Positions 35,466 through 44,931 of a DNA stretch of 46,777 bases are shown here, in pieces. Source of the stretch: Bacillota bacterium. GTDB taxonomy: Bacteria; Bacillota; UBA4882; UBA10575. Each line of letters begins with the position of its first letter. Within the stretch, counting starts at the first letter, position 1. The notes beneath the pieces were generated by a model. It was not told where the DNA came from and did no database searches. It saw nothing but the letters and a program-made list of their open reading frames with translations. The position numbers and the translations under genes were made by a program. The stretch lies in NCBI GenBank assembly GCA_012735135.1, contig JAAYHY010000040.1:1-46777 (forward strand), given 5' to 3'.

Positions 35466-35521
35466 CTTTCACCAAACTCTTCTCTCAACAAGAGTACAAC
35501 CTGACCATAAGAAGAACAACT

Positions 35522-37438
35522 TTAAAAATAAGCCGCTCCTCCGCAAGTAATCCACGCGACAATCATCGCGGTAATTAGCGACCCAAGATATACCTTGCCT
35601 GTCTTACGGTAGAAATATGTCGCCACAAAAAACAGCACGAAAAACTGGGGAAAAATAAGGACAAGCGCGCTCATGAACGGGCCGTCGAAGATTGTAAGAC
35701 CGGTTAAAGCCCAGCCTGTCCCATAGCCAAGCAGAAAGGGAACATATTCAAAAAGCGCAACAATAACCAGACCACCCAGCATTACATAGATATTTTTCAG
35801 CCACCAGACCAGCTGTGTTTTCACCGGTGATTCATATTCCTTTAGGCGCATTTGCCCAAACAGTCTTACTCCTCCGTTAAACAGGAAAAACACCAGAAAG
35901 AACGGCAGGTATAACAGGAATTGCAGGAAACGGCCGGGTGTAAACGGGCGCAGGAAAGGCCAGATAAACCTGAGATCAGTATTGAAAAAGCGATAACCTA
36001 TTGTTGTTAAAGCATACAGCAGCCCAAACATAATAAGGGCCATCAGAACAGTCTTGCCTATTATTTTCCAATCCAACACCGTCTTTTCCCGTTCGAAAGA
36101 TAAACCCATGTCATACATTGTCACGCCAAGCTCTTTTCCTTCCCCTTTTTTATACCATCGGCGGAACAGGAAAAACGCGATGACAAACAGCAGATCCAGC
36201 CAGAGGATCAGTCCTCCGGCCATCAGGGTTTTGAAAAGACCATCCGGGTACGGGAAAAGGCCATGCCCTAACTGGGTCACAAAGGGATAAAAGATTGCGC
36301 TTAATAAAATGCTTGTGATCGCCATTTTATGCCAGCTTTTCTTCGGGGCCGTATACCTGTCTGGAAGCGGCTGGGCCACCGGAGCAAAGAATTTCGTCGT
36401 AAGCAGAAATGAACAAAGCGGCAACAATGAAAGGACCGCAGCTAACAAGGCAAGACCCATCAACAGTTCTCTTTGCATGTACACCAAATCCGACGGCGGT
36501 ATCTCCGGCACAACCCCGAGCGCGGTCGTAAACCATTCCATCGCGGTGGAAATCCCCTTTTTACTATGGGTAACTCCCCGGTGCACAGTATTCAAAAACT
36601 CCATGCGTCTGGCCGTACCATCGGCAAAGCTGCCGTAGGTTTTATTCCATTCAACCGGGGCATCCTGTCCGCAAAATATTTTATACCGCCATTCGCTTTT
36701 GTTCAAATTCTCCGTTGTTCGCCAATAATCCCTGAAATAGTCGAACTCGTCATATTTTGCTTGCAGAAGCAGTACATTACGAAAGGTAACATTGCCATCC
36801 CCATCACGAACAGGCCCTTCCACTTCTCCGCACTGAATCACGATGGCGGCATGTCCGGGATTTTCGGCGGCAACCGTATATGAACTCCATGTTCCCATTG
36901 AATGTCCGGTAATTCCGACTTTGTCCGCCAAGACATAGTCACGGGATTGAAGCCACCGGAAAGCGGCCGTTCCGCCCATTGAAGAATCAATTATCCCGTC
37001 AACTTGATCAAAGTTCAGGGTTGAAAAACTCATAAACATCTTAAACCGGTTCGGACCGGATCTGGATAAATCGTAACCTCTGTTCCGCATGCCAATTGGA
37101 TTTTCACCGTGGCCGAACTCGTCAATTGAAAGCGCGACAATTTTACGACGCGCCAGCTCAAGCGCAAAAGCAGCTGAAGTATCCTTGTCATTCTGATATC
37201 CATGCATCAGCAGCACTGCCGGAGCAGGGTTTGCGCTGTTTACTCCCTCGGGCAGGTAAAGTTTGGCGTGAATATAAGTTGATACCCCGTTGTTAGTCGT
37301 AATTGGGATCTTAATCTGTTTTACACTAACTTTTCCAAAATCACTTTCGATGTAGGAGGCAATAATCATTGATGCCACAGCTAAAAAAATACAAACAAAA
37401 AAAGCAATCAAGCTTTTAAATCTTTTTTTCTGCAACAT
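35522..37438 (-). CDS. Membrane protein with alpha/beta hydrolase domain and C-terminal multi-pass region
   Basis: 638 residues from ATG 37438 (GGGGGG upstream; an in-frame start at 37477 has no site). Order: N-terminal membrane helix (about 10-30), a hydrolase domain of the dienelactone-hydrolase type with LLMHGYQNDK, nucleophile elbow GITGHSMGTWSS and FGHGENP (about 60-330), then about eight membrane helices to the end. The domain should face the outside of the inner membrane. The substrate is unknown. I do not recognise a named family for the fusion. It is a single gene between the chemoreceptor and the envelope cluster. Confidence 0.8.
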   Translation of the reverse strand: MLQKKRFKSLIAFFVCIFLAVASMIIASYIESDFGKVSVKQIKIPITTNNGVSTYIHAKLYLPEGVNSANPAPAVLLMHGYQNDKDTSAAFALELARRKIVALSIDEFGHGENPIGMRNRGYDLSRSGPNRFKMFMSFSTLNFDQVDGIIDSSMGGTAAFRWLQSRDYVLADKVGITGHSMGTWSSYTVAAENPGHAAIVIQCGEVEGPVRDGDGNVTFRNVLLLQAKYDEFDYFRDYWRTTENLNKSEWRYKIFCGQDAPVEWNKTYGSFADGTARRMEFLNTVHRGVTHSKKGISTAMEWFTTALGVVPEIPPSDLVYMQRELLMGLALLAAVLSLLPLCSFLLTTKFFAPVAQPLPDRYTAPKKSWHKMAITSILLSAIFYPFVTQLGHGLFPYPDGLFKTLMAGGLILWLDLLFVIAFFLFRRWYKKGEGKELGVTMYDMGLSFEREKTVLDWKIIGKTVLMALIMFGLLYALTTIGYRFFNTDLRFIWPFLRPFTPGRFLQFLLYLPFFLVFFLFNGGVRLFGQMRLKEYESPVKTQLVWWLKNIYVMLGGLVIVALFEYVPFLLGYGTGWALTGLTIFDGPFMSALVLIFPQFFVLFFVATYFYRKTGKVYLGSLITAMIVAWITCGGAAYF

Positions 37439-37575
37439 AATACCCCCCAATCCACTTGATTCTGTTTCCATTACCAAAGATATGGTTGGGTTATCCTTGG
37501 ATGACGCCGGTGAATCAAGACAAATGTAAATTTATTTTAAATTTATTTTATCATATAATAGAAAAAATTGGAAGA

Positions 37576-38913
37576 CTAAAACCCCACGTTCGTCTGAATC
37601 TTCACCTGCTTCTGCTCTGCCAATAGACCGAACTCGCTTTCTCTTTTTCCATAAGGAAGCTGTACACCAAAGGAAAGGGAGAACAAGTCCCTTTCGTAAC
37701 TGAGGAGAAAGATGGCCAGGCCGCTTTCGTCCACCAGATTTTGAATGACGATCTGTTCCAAGGCCAAAGCCGGCAGTAACTCATTACAAAATCTGGCCAT
37801 CGCATAGTGACGGAGAAGACCCGGAAAACCTGCCTCCGCTAAAAAGGCAGTCGCCTTTTGCAGCCTGGCGCCCACCAACGGATAATTCTGTACTTCCAGC
37901 GCCAGTCTGCTGTTGGCAGTCATATATTGTAAAACCTTCCCCCATTCTTTTTGGGTCAAGCCGGACCCGTTAAAGAAGTATTCAACGATTAGATTCCCCC
38001 CGCCGGCAAAGGTGTAATGCCCCCCCAGCAGCGCTTTAAGGCTTCCTCGCTCAGCCGTCGCCATGAGCGGGGGCGGAACGGCCCCCGTTTCTTCCTCCAA
38101 AAGGGCATAGAACAGTTCATTAAGCTGTTTAACATGATTTTCTTCCCATTCTTCCCAGCCCATTTCACAATGGGTTTCCAACCGGTCGCCCCAAACTCTG
38201 GCCAGACTCAAACCGGTCCTCCACTGTCCGCGATAGGAGATGAGACCGCAAAGATCTAAACCGGCGAACCCGCCGCTCACCATCGCCCACGTTAGGGCAG
38301 TTTGCTGCGGAGAACCTATGTATCTCCAAAGGAACCCGTCCCCATTTTCCGCCCATTTCAGTTGGGGCGCCCACCCCACCTGCATGGTCAGACGGGGAAA
38401 AAGGTATTCACCCCGAATTAAGACCTTGCCTTCGGGAGGCGCTCCCCGATCCTGCATAAAAGTGGACTGTTCCGGCCATAATCCTGCCGGGTTTAGAAAA
38501 TAGCCGGTGCCGGCGCAAAGCACTTGTTTGCCCAGATCGACAAAGCAATCATCCAGAGGGTTCATGGAGAAATATAACTCATTGAGCCGGTTATTCAACT
38601 CCGGTCCATTCCGGTCAAGACGTAACCGCACTGTATCGGCGATGAAAAACCGTCCGCCGTTATCGAACAACCACTCTCCTTCCCCGTTCAGGAGAAAAAC
38701 ACCGGTTAACTCTGGTTCCTGCTGTAATATCGCTCCCGGATTCATGAGGGACGGCACCGAAGGAAGAGAAAGTCGCCAGTAGTTCTGGATGGAAAAAGAG
38801 GTGTTGCTCACCGTCAGTCCAAGACAACCGGAAGGAGCCGCGACCAAGAGACCAAGTCCCAACCCTAGGGTCAAAAGGACATGCCGGAGCGAACAGGGGT
38901 TGACCTTACTCAT
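37576..38913 (-). CDS. Predicted outer-membrane beta-barrel protein, last gene of an envelope cluster
   Basis: 445 residues with a signal peptide (about 1-32). The C-terminus is NVGF: a terminal Phe, the usual beta-signal for insertion by the BAM complex. The body has alternating hydrophobic residues, Gly and aromatics, for example NELYFSMNPLDDCFVDLGKQVL and GTGYFLNP, as in outer-membrane proteins with a short plug-less barrel of porin or export type. I do not recognise an exact family. It follows the LolA-like gene by 20 bases. The GTTGACC sequence before the start contains no clear ribosome site, so translation may be coupled. Confidence 0.7.
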   Translation of the reverse strand: MSKVNPCSLRHVLLTLGLGLGLLVAAPSGCLGLTVSNTSFSIQNYWRLSLPSVPSLMNPGAILQQEPELTGVFLLNGEGEWLFDNGGRFFIADTVRLRLDRNGPELNNRLNELYFSMNPLDDCFVDLGKQVLCAGTGYFLNPAGLWPEQSTFMQDRGAPPEGKVLIRGEYLFPRLTMQVGWAPQLKWAENGDGFLWRYIGSPQQTALTWAMVSGGFAGLDLCGLISYRGQWRTGLSLARVWGDRLETHCEMGWEEWEENHVKQLNELFYALLEEETGAVPPPLMATAERGSLKALLGGHYTFAGGGNLIVEYFFNGSGLTQKEWGKVLQYMTANSRLALEVQNYPLVGARLQKATAFLAEAGFPGLLRHYAMARFCNELLPALALEQIVIQNLVDESGLAIFLLSYERDLFSLSFGVQLPYGKRESEFGLLAEQKQVKIQTNVGF

Positions 38914-38933
38914 CAGCTCACCCTTCTCTTCTT

Positions 38934-39734
38934 TTATTTGATGGGCACATAGGTGAAACGGGGCAGGTACTCTTTACGGTAATAATTCGCCGGCAAGCTT
39001 TTTTCAGCCAGCCGGATATATTTCATAACCGTATATTTTTCAGATTGTGTGCCGTCACGGATGGTCACCTTCATCGCAACCGGCTTGCCGAATACTGTCT
39101 GGTATTCCTGGTATGCAATGCTCTTCAACAATTTCCCGCTGCGGGCATAAAACTCCCCGGCGACCGGCAAAGAGGATTCTTTATCTACCCACAAGAGGAT
39201 CTTCTGATAGTTTCCGCCTCCATTCTCCCGTGCTTCCAACAGGAGACACCAGTGATCCGCCGATTCCCCGTCCGGCAGAAAGCGGCATTGATAAGCAGAG
39301 GAGAATCCTATCTGCAATATGTCGCCATTGGCCACTTCACCCAAGAGGATTTGAATCGGTGAGAGCTTAATCACATTTTTGGTCTTTGGGAAATGCATCC
39401 AGACCTCATCCCCGCTCATCAGCATTTTTTGCCCGTTCACCTTCGGCGGCTCCAGAAAGTAGAGGAGAGTTTGGGCTTTTGCTTCTTCGATCCGGACATA
39501 GCCGGCCAAAGTATACCGGTCGCTCACCTCCCCATTCTGATAAGCCGTAATCTCCATTTCAAAGGCAAATTGGGGCCTTAACACCCGGTTCTCATCGACC
39601 CGCCGTAGAATCTCCTGGGCTGTTTCCGCTCTTGCTCCGCCAGTCAGGTTTATCGAGAAACATAGAAAAACACCGACCAGCAAAACCCGGCCGAACTTGT
39701 TCCGCCCGGATCTCCGCCATCCCGAATGAACCAT
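38934..39734 (-). CDS. LolA-like outer-membrane lipoprotein-sorting protein
   Basis: 266 residues, signal peptide ending near ARAE without lipobox. The mature part starts TAQEILRRVDENRVLRPQFAFEMEI and contains YVRIEEAKAQTLLYFLEPPKVNGQKML, MSGDEVWMHFPKTKNVIKLSP and DGTQSEKYTVM, the open-barrel pattern of the LolA-like family that travels with FtsX permeases. Family members carry lipids or lipoproteins across the periplasm. AGGAGAAGG lies before ATG 39734. It is 213 bases downstream of the permease gene, with no gene between. Confidence 0.83.
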   Translation of the reverse strand: MVHSGWRRSGRNKFGRVLLVGVFLCFSINLTGGARAETAQEILRRVDENRVLRPQFAFEMEITAYQNGEVSDRYTLAGYVRIEEAKAQTLLYFLEPPKVNGQKMLMSGDEVWMHFPKTKNVIKLSPIQILLGEVANGDILQIGFSSAYQCRFLPDGESADHWCLLLEARENGGGNYQKILLWVDKESSLPVAGEFYARSGKLLKSIAYQEYQTVFGKPVAMKVTIRDGTQSEKYTVMKYIRLAEKSLPANYYRKEYLPRFTYVPIK

Positions 39735-39947
39735 CGGCCTTCTCCTTTCGATAATAATATGGACAAATATAAATACTTCTCATTACTCATGGGGATATTT
39801 TTCTTGAGTCGGATCTCCCCAGCCGGGGACAGATGGTCTCCCTCCGGACGACTTGATTTTTCACCGGAAGAAAGCGATCCCTTTGGCCCCGGCGGAGAAT
39901 GTTGATGGACGGGTGGTAGCCAGTATGGCCATCGCCAGTGTGGACGA

Positions 39948-41180
39948 CTACAAAAAACGTAACGCCTCGGCAATCTTTAAATTTGCCCCTTTATACGCTG
40001 GGTAAAGCGAAGCCAGGACCGAGACCGCCAACGCTAAAAGGAGGTTTTGCCAGACCGTGACGGACGAAGACGCAAAAAAGGCTTGGTAACCTTCGGCCAT
40101 GCCCGGCGGGGGCGGTATATAGATCCCGCCGAAGAGATTATTGATCAAGGAGGAAGCAATAAGCCCCAGCAAAACACCGCTGATTCCACCAAGCAAACCG
40201 ATCCAGAGTCCTTCCGCTATATAAAGCCGGATAATTGCGCCTTTTTGCGTGCCAAGAGCACGGAGCGCGCCAATCTCCCGGGTCCGTTCCAAAACTGACA
40301 TGGTCATGGTATTAATAATCGTAAAGATCACCACCAGCATGATGATGAAGCGAATAATTTGTAAGAGCGTGCCATAAAAGCCCTGCACTTGCTGGTAGTA
40401 ATCGGCCAGTTCATCCCAGGCCTTAACCGCCAGCGGTTGACCGGATTGGCCGTTAAACGCTTGGGTAATAATCTCCTTGACTTGACCGGTATATTCGGTC
40501 CTCTCCAGAACGGTAATCAACAAAGGGACACTGGTAATATCCAGAAATTCCATGGCGGTCGGCAGATCCATAAAAACCTGCATGTTGTCGAGCTCCCGTA
40601 AACCGAGGGTGGCAATGCCGACCACCTCCAGATCGGCGGCGTTCAATCCACCGTTTCTGGTGATCGCCATCATCGTCATTGTATCGCCAATCTTGGCGCC
40701 GATCTTTTCCGCCACTCCCCGCGCCAAAATCACCCGGTAACGGTCTTCAACCTGCAGATCCCGTCCTTCCACGATCTGGCGGAAACTCAAGAGCGAACGG
40801 GCAAGTTCAACCGGGACCGCCTGCACCATCACAATGCCCGATTTTTCCGCGCTCGCCAAGGTCGCGGAGAAAGTCACCTGCGGAACCACATTTTTCACCT
40901 CCGGAAGGGCCTGCAGTTTACTGATGATCGCCTCTTGGTCGGTGAAAAGATAACGAAAAGGGTCAAAATTACCGGTGGTGAAATATTCCTCCGCCGTTGC
41001 CAGTTGCAGATGGCCAAGGCCGTTACGAATGGTTGATTCCTGCAGCCCCCATAAGGTGTAACGGACAAAGCCGTCAAAGAGGACCAAAGCCATAATTCCG
41101 ATCATAATCGCCGTTAAAGTAAATAAAGTCCGACGTTGGTTCCGGAAAATATTCCGCCAGGCCAAAGATAAACTCCTCAT
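39948..41180 (-). CDS. ABC transporter permease, FtsX/LolC/MacB family
   Basis: 410 residues. One N-terminal membrane helix (TLFTLTAIMIGIMALVLFD at about 18-36), a large periplasmic MacB-type domain (about 45-270), then three C-terminal helices around 275-400 ending in the FtsX domain. It contains the cytoplasmic-side motif VLERTREIGALRALGTQKGAII near residue 290, characteristic of lipoprotein exporters. The ATG overlaps the ATPase stop by four bases (ATGA), so translation is coupled. Confidence 0.93.
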   Translation of the reverse strand: MRSLSLAWRNIFRNQRRTLFTLTAIMIGIMALVLFDGFVRYTLWGLQESTIRNGLGHLQLATAEEYFTTGNFDPFRYLFTDQEAIISKLQALPEVKNVVPQVTFSATLASAEKSGIVMVQAVPVELARSLLSFRQIVEGRDLQVEDRYRVILARGVAEKIGAKIGDTMTMMAITRNGGLNAADLEVVGIATLGLRELDNMQVFMDLPTAMEFLDITSVPLLITVLERTEYTGQVKEIITQAFNGQSGQPLAVKAWDELADYYQQVQGFYGTLLQIIRFIIMLVVIFTIINTMTMSVLERTREIGALRALGTQKGAIIRLYIAEGLWIGLLGGISGVLLGLIASSLINNLFGGIYIPPPPGMAEGYQAFFASSSVTVWQNLLLALAVSVLASLYPAYKGANLKIAEALRFL

Positions 41181-41860
41181 CCCTCTTCCTCCCTCACAAT
41201 TAACCCGTCGCGCAAGTACAAAACCCGCTTCATGTAGGAAGCGACCATCGGGTCATGGGTGGCAAGGATAAAGGTGGTTTTCTCCTTTTCATTCAGCTCT
41301 TTCATCAATTCCAAAATCGCTTTTCCGGTGCTTTGGTCCAGGTTACCGGTGGGTTCATCGGCAATGACCAGTTTCGGTCCGGTAATGAGCGCCCGGCCGA
41401 TCGCCACCCGTTGCCGCTGTCCGCCGGAGAGCTCATCCGGACGGTGGTCTTTGACCGCAGTGAGTCCCACCGCCGCCAGCATCTCTTCCACCCGCCGCCG
41501 CCGCTCTTTCTTGGCAATGCCTTGTAAAACCAAAGGATACTCCATATTTTCAAAGGCGGTTAAGACGGGAATTAGATTAAAGGACTGAAAGATAAAACCC
41601 AAGGTTCTACTCCGGAAAGCGGCTAACTGCCGGTCACTCATGTTCTCTAAATCCCGGTCATACACAAAGACCTTTCCCCGGTCGGCAAAGTCGATCCCGC
41701 CCATCAGATTGAGCAGGGTCGTTTTCCCGCTCCCCGACGGTCCCATTAAACCAATCATCTCTCCTTCCATCAGTTGCAAGCTAATCCCGTTCAGCGCCGG
41801 TGTCGTTGTCTTTCCCAGCTTATACTCCTTATAAACCTGCTCTAAACTGACGACAACCAT
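41177..41860 (-). CDS. ABC transporter ATPase, LolD/MacB type
   Basis: 227 residues with Walker [11 protein letters not shown]-loop [10 protein letters not shown], signature [15 protein letters not shown], Walker [13 protein letters not shown] and the switch His in [12 protein letters not shown] and the FNLIP pattern fit the LolD/MacB/FtsE group. It drives the permease encoded directly downstream and overlapping. Substrate is not known. Confidence 0.95.
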   Translation of the reverse strand: MVVVSLEQVYKEYKLGKTTTPALNGISLQLMEGEMIGLMGPSGSGKTTLLNLMGGIDFADRGKVFVYDRDLENMSDRQLAAFRSRTLGFIFQSFNLIPVLTAFENMEYPLVLQGIAKKERRRRVEEMLAAVGLTAVKDHRPDELSGGQRQRVAIGRALITGPKLVIADEPTGNLDQSTGKAILELMKELNEKEKTTFILATHDPMVASYMKRVLYLRDGLIVREEEG

Positions 41861-41872
41861 CCCCCCCTCCCT

Positions 41873-42661
41873 TCATCCCGCAAACAACTCCAGAAGCGCT
41901 TTGGCCTGGGCGCCAACCTCACCCGCCGGATCAAGTTCGTAGGCTTTCCGCCAGTAAGCGATCGCTTCTTCGATCTTTTTTTCTTTCTTATAGTAATTGC
42001 CTAAGTGTAGGTACACGGAAGGCATAATCCCGCTGGGGATCCGTTCCGGCTCCCGGGAGTACCACTGTTCCAGCCTTAAAAAATCTTCAACGGCGGTCTT
42101 TTCCCGTTTAAAGAAGGCGGGGAGGGCAATCCCGACGTTGGCGCGTAACAATAAAGGATAATAAGAATTTTTTCCGTAATTTTTGACAATGGTATCTAAA
42201 TATTTCAGTCCATCTTTAACCCGTTTTATTTTGGTCAGCGGGTTTGTCGCCTCACCACCAGCCAGCGCCAGACTGGAGCCAAGATAGGCCCCGCTGATCG
42301 GCCGGAGCTCTTCCGGTAAATCCGGATGATGATAGAGCCTGGACAGGATCTCCGCCGCTTTTTCGGCATAACCGCGGTATCCCTTTTCCGCGCCGTTTAA
42401 GGAAAGATTATGGTAAAGAATGCCCACCCTTAAGGCGGATAAAAATTCTTCCGGCGCGAGACTCCCCGGAGAAAACAGTCCGCTTAATTCTTCGCTCTTC
42501 CGCAACAAAGTGTCCGGATCGTTGCAACCGGCGTCAGCCAGGAAAAAGACCTCATAGGCGCTGAGTTGTTTTTGGTCAAGGGCCAGTATTTTACCGGAAA
42601 ATACGACCAGGAAGATTCCGAAGACTATGGTTCTCCAGAATAAGGTTCTCTTTTTACACAT
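41873..42661 (-). CDS. Secreted TPR-containing protein
   Basis: 262 residues. Start set at ATG 42661 (GGGAG upstream); a start at 42682 is longer by 7 residues. It has a basic N-terminus, a signal peptide (to about 28, SGKILALD) without lipobox, and several TPR-like helix pairs, of which YLHLGNYYKKEKKIEEAIAYWRKAYELDP near the C-terminus is the clearest. The family of its N-terminal part is not recognised. It lies 12 bases upstream of the ATPase gene and should sit in the same envelope operon, perhaps as a periplasmic adaptor. Confidence 0.75.
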   Translation of the reverse strand: MCKKRTLFWRTIVFGIFLVVFSGKILALDQKQLSAYEVFFLADAGCNDPDTLLRKSEELSGLFSPGSLAPEEFLSALRVGILYHNLSLNGAEKGYRGYAEKAAEILSRLYHHPDLPEELRPISGAYLGSSLALAGGEATNPLTKIKRVKDGLKYLDTIVKNYGKNSYYPLLLRANVGIALPAFFKREKTAVEDFLRLEQWYSREPERIPSGIMPSVYLHLGNYYKKEKKIEEAIAYWRKAYELDPAGEVGAQAKALLELFAG

Positions 42662-43051
42662 CCGTCCGACTCCCTTCTTCATTCTGTTTTAATTAAAAGA
42701 TTTCATCGATGCCAAAGAAAACTTCATTGCCGCCTTGCCGATTCCACCCCATTTCTAAGCGGAATTGCCGGCCAGCGGTCGGGGTCGCTATGATGACCCG
42801 CTCCCCAAAAGGTTTTTCTGGTTTTTATAATAAAAAGGAATGACTTAAAATTCATCCGACTTTCGGTCGTTTTTGGCCGGAGAAAAGCAGGAGGAAAATC
42901 TCCTTCGCAAGGAGGAGGTCTTTTTAACTGAAAGGACCAGATTATTGGGATAGATTCGGGAAGGCAGAGGATAGAGGAAGAGTTTTCCGCAGGGGGTGGT
43001 GAAAGGAAAATATTTGCGGGGACTCAACCGGAGAAAGGAGGAGGTGGAAAC
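42662..43051. other. Intergenic region between the TPR gene and the kinase gene
   Basis: About 390 bases without a complete gene. It contains a 43-codon open stretch on the minus strand (see 42693-42824) and a hairpin CTCCTT / AAGGAG at 42900-42914. On the minus strand ATTTTCC follows the hairpin, a possible weak terminator of the two-component operon. No promoter is clear. Confidence 0.45.
42693..42824 (-). pseudogene. Possible C-terminal remnant of a barrel-type protein
   Basis: A stop-bounded open stretch of 43 codons lacks a start codon and ends in Phe. Its residues (GERVIIATPTAGRQFRLEMGW, GNEVFFGIDEIF) alternate in the way of a beta-hairpin and resemble the end of an outer-membrane barrel. 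It follows directly upstream of the TPR gene. It may be a fragment of a decayed gene or chance. Confidence 0.25.
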
Positions 43052-44119
43052 CTAACAAGAAGGGCCGGAAGGGCTTGACAAAGGAATCTGTACGGTTATG
43101 GTAGTACCCTGACCAAGCCTGGAATGGAGGAAGAAAGCGCCGTTTAAGGCCGTAATCCGTTCTTCCATGCCAACAAGGCCAAAATGGCCGGTGCTTTTCG
43201 TTTGACCAACGTCAAACCCGTGTCCGTTGTCTTTGATTGTAACTAATACCTCTCCGTTGTCTTGGATGGTCAAACTGACTTCAGCTTTGGTTGCTTGAGC
43301 ATGTTTGACAACATTATGCAAAGCTTCTTGGATCACACGGTATAAAGCCAGCTGGATTTGGGGATCCACTTGCGTCTCATCCCCGCTGATGTGTGAAATG
43401 ATCTCCAGTTTATAGCGGGTCTGAAAGAGCGCATAGAGGGCTTCCAGGGCTTCAAAGAATCCTTTTTCCTGTAAAATAGCGGGTTGCAATTCATAAATCA
43501 TCAGCCGCATTTCCCGTTGGGCTTCTTCCACCATCTCTTTAACCTGTTCGATCAGGACTTTGGCTCTTTCCGGTTGCGTCTGGAAGATCAAGCCCAATGT
43601 GTTCAGGTTAAGGCTGATCCCAAAAAGGCTCTGGGATACGGAGTCATGCAATTCCCTGGCAATGCGGTTTCGCTCTTCAATCACCGCCAGTTCTTTATTT
43701 TTTTGCTCCAACCGGAGCCGTTCATCCTTGAGGTAAAAATATTCGAAGGCCAAGCAGATCATCACCGAGATGATCCCTACGCCCAGACTAGTCCAGAAAG
43801 CGATCAGCCGGGAAGGAAAGAATGACCAGGGTAATATAGTTACGGGCAGGGCAGCGAGGAAAAAAGTCAATGTGCATACCAAATAGGCCTGGAGCATTCT
43901 TAAGGAAAGGTGTTCATTGTAGACCTGAAAACGGGAGAAGAACTTTTTAGTCGCTAAATATGAGGAGGAAATGAGAAACCCGACCACGAGACCAAAAATA
44001 GTGTAGGTGAGGAAAGTAGGTAGCGGACAAGGAAACCCTTCGATGGTCAGCATGAACATGAGCGCGATGCCGATCCCGATTAGTCCGCTCAAGGCAGGGA
44101 TTCTCGTTTGCTTCTTCAT
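43052..44119 (-). CDS. Sensor histidine kinase, NarL-type (HisKA_3)
   Basis: 355 residues from ATG 44119 (GGAGG upstream; a longer frame begins at 44137). Two membrane segments occupy most of the first 130 residues. HisKA_3 follows with ERNRIARELHDSVSQSLFG (phospho-His), then the N box EALHNVVKHAQAT and DNGHGFDVG, HFGLVGMEERI. It pairs with the regulator at 44191, 71 bases upstream. Organisation resembles LiaS or DegS kinases. It has no recognisable extracytoplasmic sensor domain, so the signal may be sensed within the membrane. Confidence 0.93.
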   Translation of the reverse strand: MKKQTRIPALSGLIGIGIALMFMLTIEGFPCPLPTFLTYTIFGLVVGFLISSSYLATKKFFSRFQVYNEHLSLRMLQAYLVCTLTFFLAALPVTILPWSFFPSRLIAFWTSLGVGIISVMICLAFEYFYLKDERLRLEQKNKELAVIEERNRIARELHDSVSQSLFGISLNLNTLGLIFQTQPERAKVLIEQVKEMVEEAQREMRLMIYELQPAILQEKGFFEALEALYALFQTRYKLEIISHISGDETQVDPQIQLALYRVIQEALHNVVKHAQATKAEVSLTIQDNGEVLVTIKDNGHGFDVGQTKSTGHFGLVGMEERITALNGAFFLHSRLGQGTTITVQIPLSSPSGPSC

Positions 44120-44190
44120 GGTCTGTCCTCCAATCAACCAAGAATCTGAATCTAAACCGGTCTCAGGCGGTTCAGTAATTTTGCTTTAGC

Positions 44191-44814
44191 CTAAACCAGT
44201 TTCAGGTTAATAGCTTTGATTACCGCTTGGGTCCGGTCTTTGACTTGTAATTTCTGAAGAATACTACTGACATGAGTTTTAACAGTTGTCTCGGAGATGT
44301 ATAGTTCGGCGCCAATTTCTTTGTTGGACTTACCTTTAACCAATTCCCGCAGGACCTCTTTTTCTTTGGCGGTCAAAGGCTCAACCGCCGGCTTATCCTG
44401 GCGAACCTGTTGCATCAATTTTTTAGCGATCCGGGGATGGAGAACAGGTTCGCCGCGCTGGGCGGCTTTGACGGCCGCCAACAGTTTTTCCGGCGGGGAG
44501 TCTTTCAGTAGATAACTTAATGCTCCGGCATCGATCGCCGCGATAATCTCTTCATCCTCACAAAAACTGGAGAGAATAATCACCTGGGTCCGTAACTGAC
44601 TTTCTTTTATGACTTTGATAACCTCCACCCCACTCATCCGCGGGAGATGAAGGTCGATGATGGCCACCTCCGGATCCAGTGTTTTCAGCGCCGGTAAGGC
44701 AGTTTCCCCATCCCCCGCTTCTCCGACGATGCGGATCTCCGGATCAGTACTGAGATAGGTCTTGAGTCCTTCCCGGACAAAGGGATGGTCATCGACGATA
44801 AAGACGCTAATCAT
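44191..44814 (-). CDS. Response regulator, NarL/FixJ family
   Basis: 207 residues from ATG 44814 (TAGGTGA 6 bases upstream; a longer GTG start at 44835 lacks a site). The receiver domain has the phospho-acceptor Asp in VAIIDLHLPRMSG. The C-terminal LuxR-type helix-turn-helix contains KGKSNKEIGAELYISETTVKTHV. It is the first gene of the pair; the target regulon is not evident. The esterase gene is divergent from it. Confidence 0.95.
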   Translation of the reverse strand: MISVFIVDDHPFVREGLKTYLSTDPEIRIVGEAGDGETALPALKTLDPEVAIIDLHLPRMSGVEVIKVIKESQLRTQVIILSSFCEDEEIIAAIDAGALSYLLKDSPPEKLLAAVKAAQRGEPVLHPRIAKKLMQQVRQDKPAVEPLTAKEKEVLRELVKGKSNKEIGAELYISETTVKTHVSSILQKLQVKDRTQAVIKAINLKLV

Positions 44815-44931
44815 TAAATCACCTACTCTTGTCACTCGTGTAAAAATTTGACACCAATAGACGATTGTGATATATCTGATATTAATATGATATAAATAAA
44901 CATAAAAGTCAATTTTTAGAGGAGGATGACT

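Larger units (their letters stand above)
35092..35521. other. Intergenic region upstream of the chemoreceptor
   Basis: About 430 bases with no gene I can support. An ORF of 95 codons on the plus strand runs through a hairpin and lacks a ribosome site. The features seen are a sigma-28-like promoter at 35156-35182 and a hairpin at 35440-35465. Confidence 0.45.

Noticed and set aside
35217-35504. A 95-codon open frame on the plus strand in a gene-free gap
   Set aside because: No ribosome site, and it runs through the hairpin at 35440-35465; its T-rich start explains the apparent membrane segment.
42845-43027. A 60-codon open frame on the minus strand
   Set aside because: No ribosome site, atypical composition, and overlaps a hairpin.
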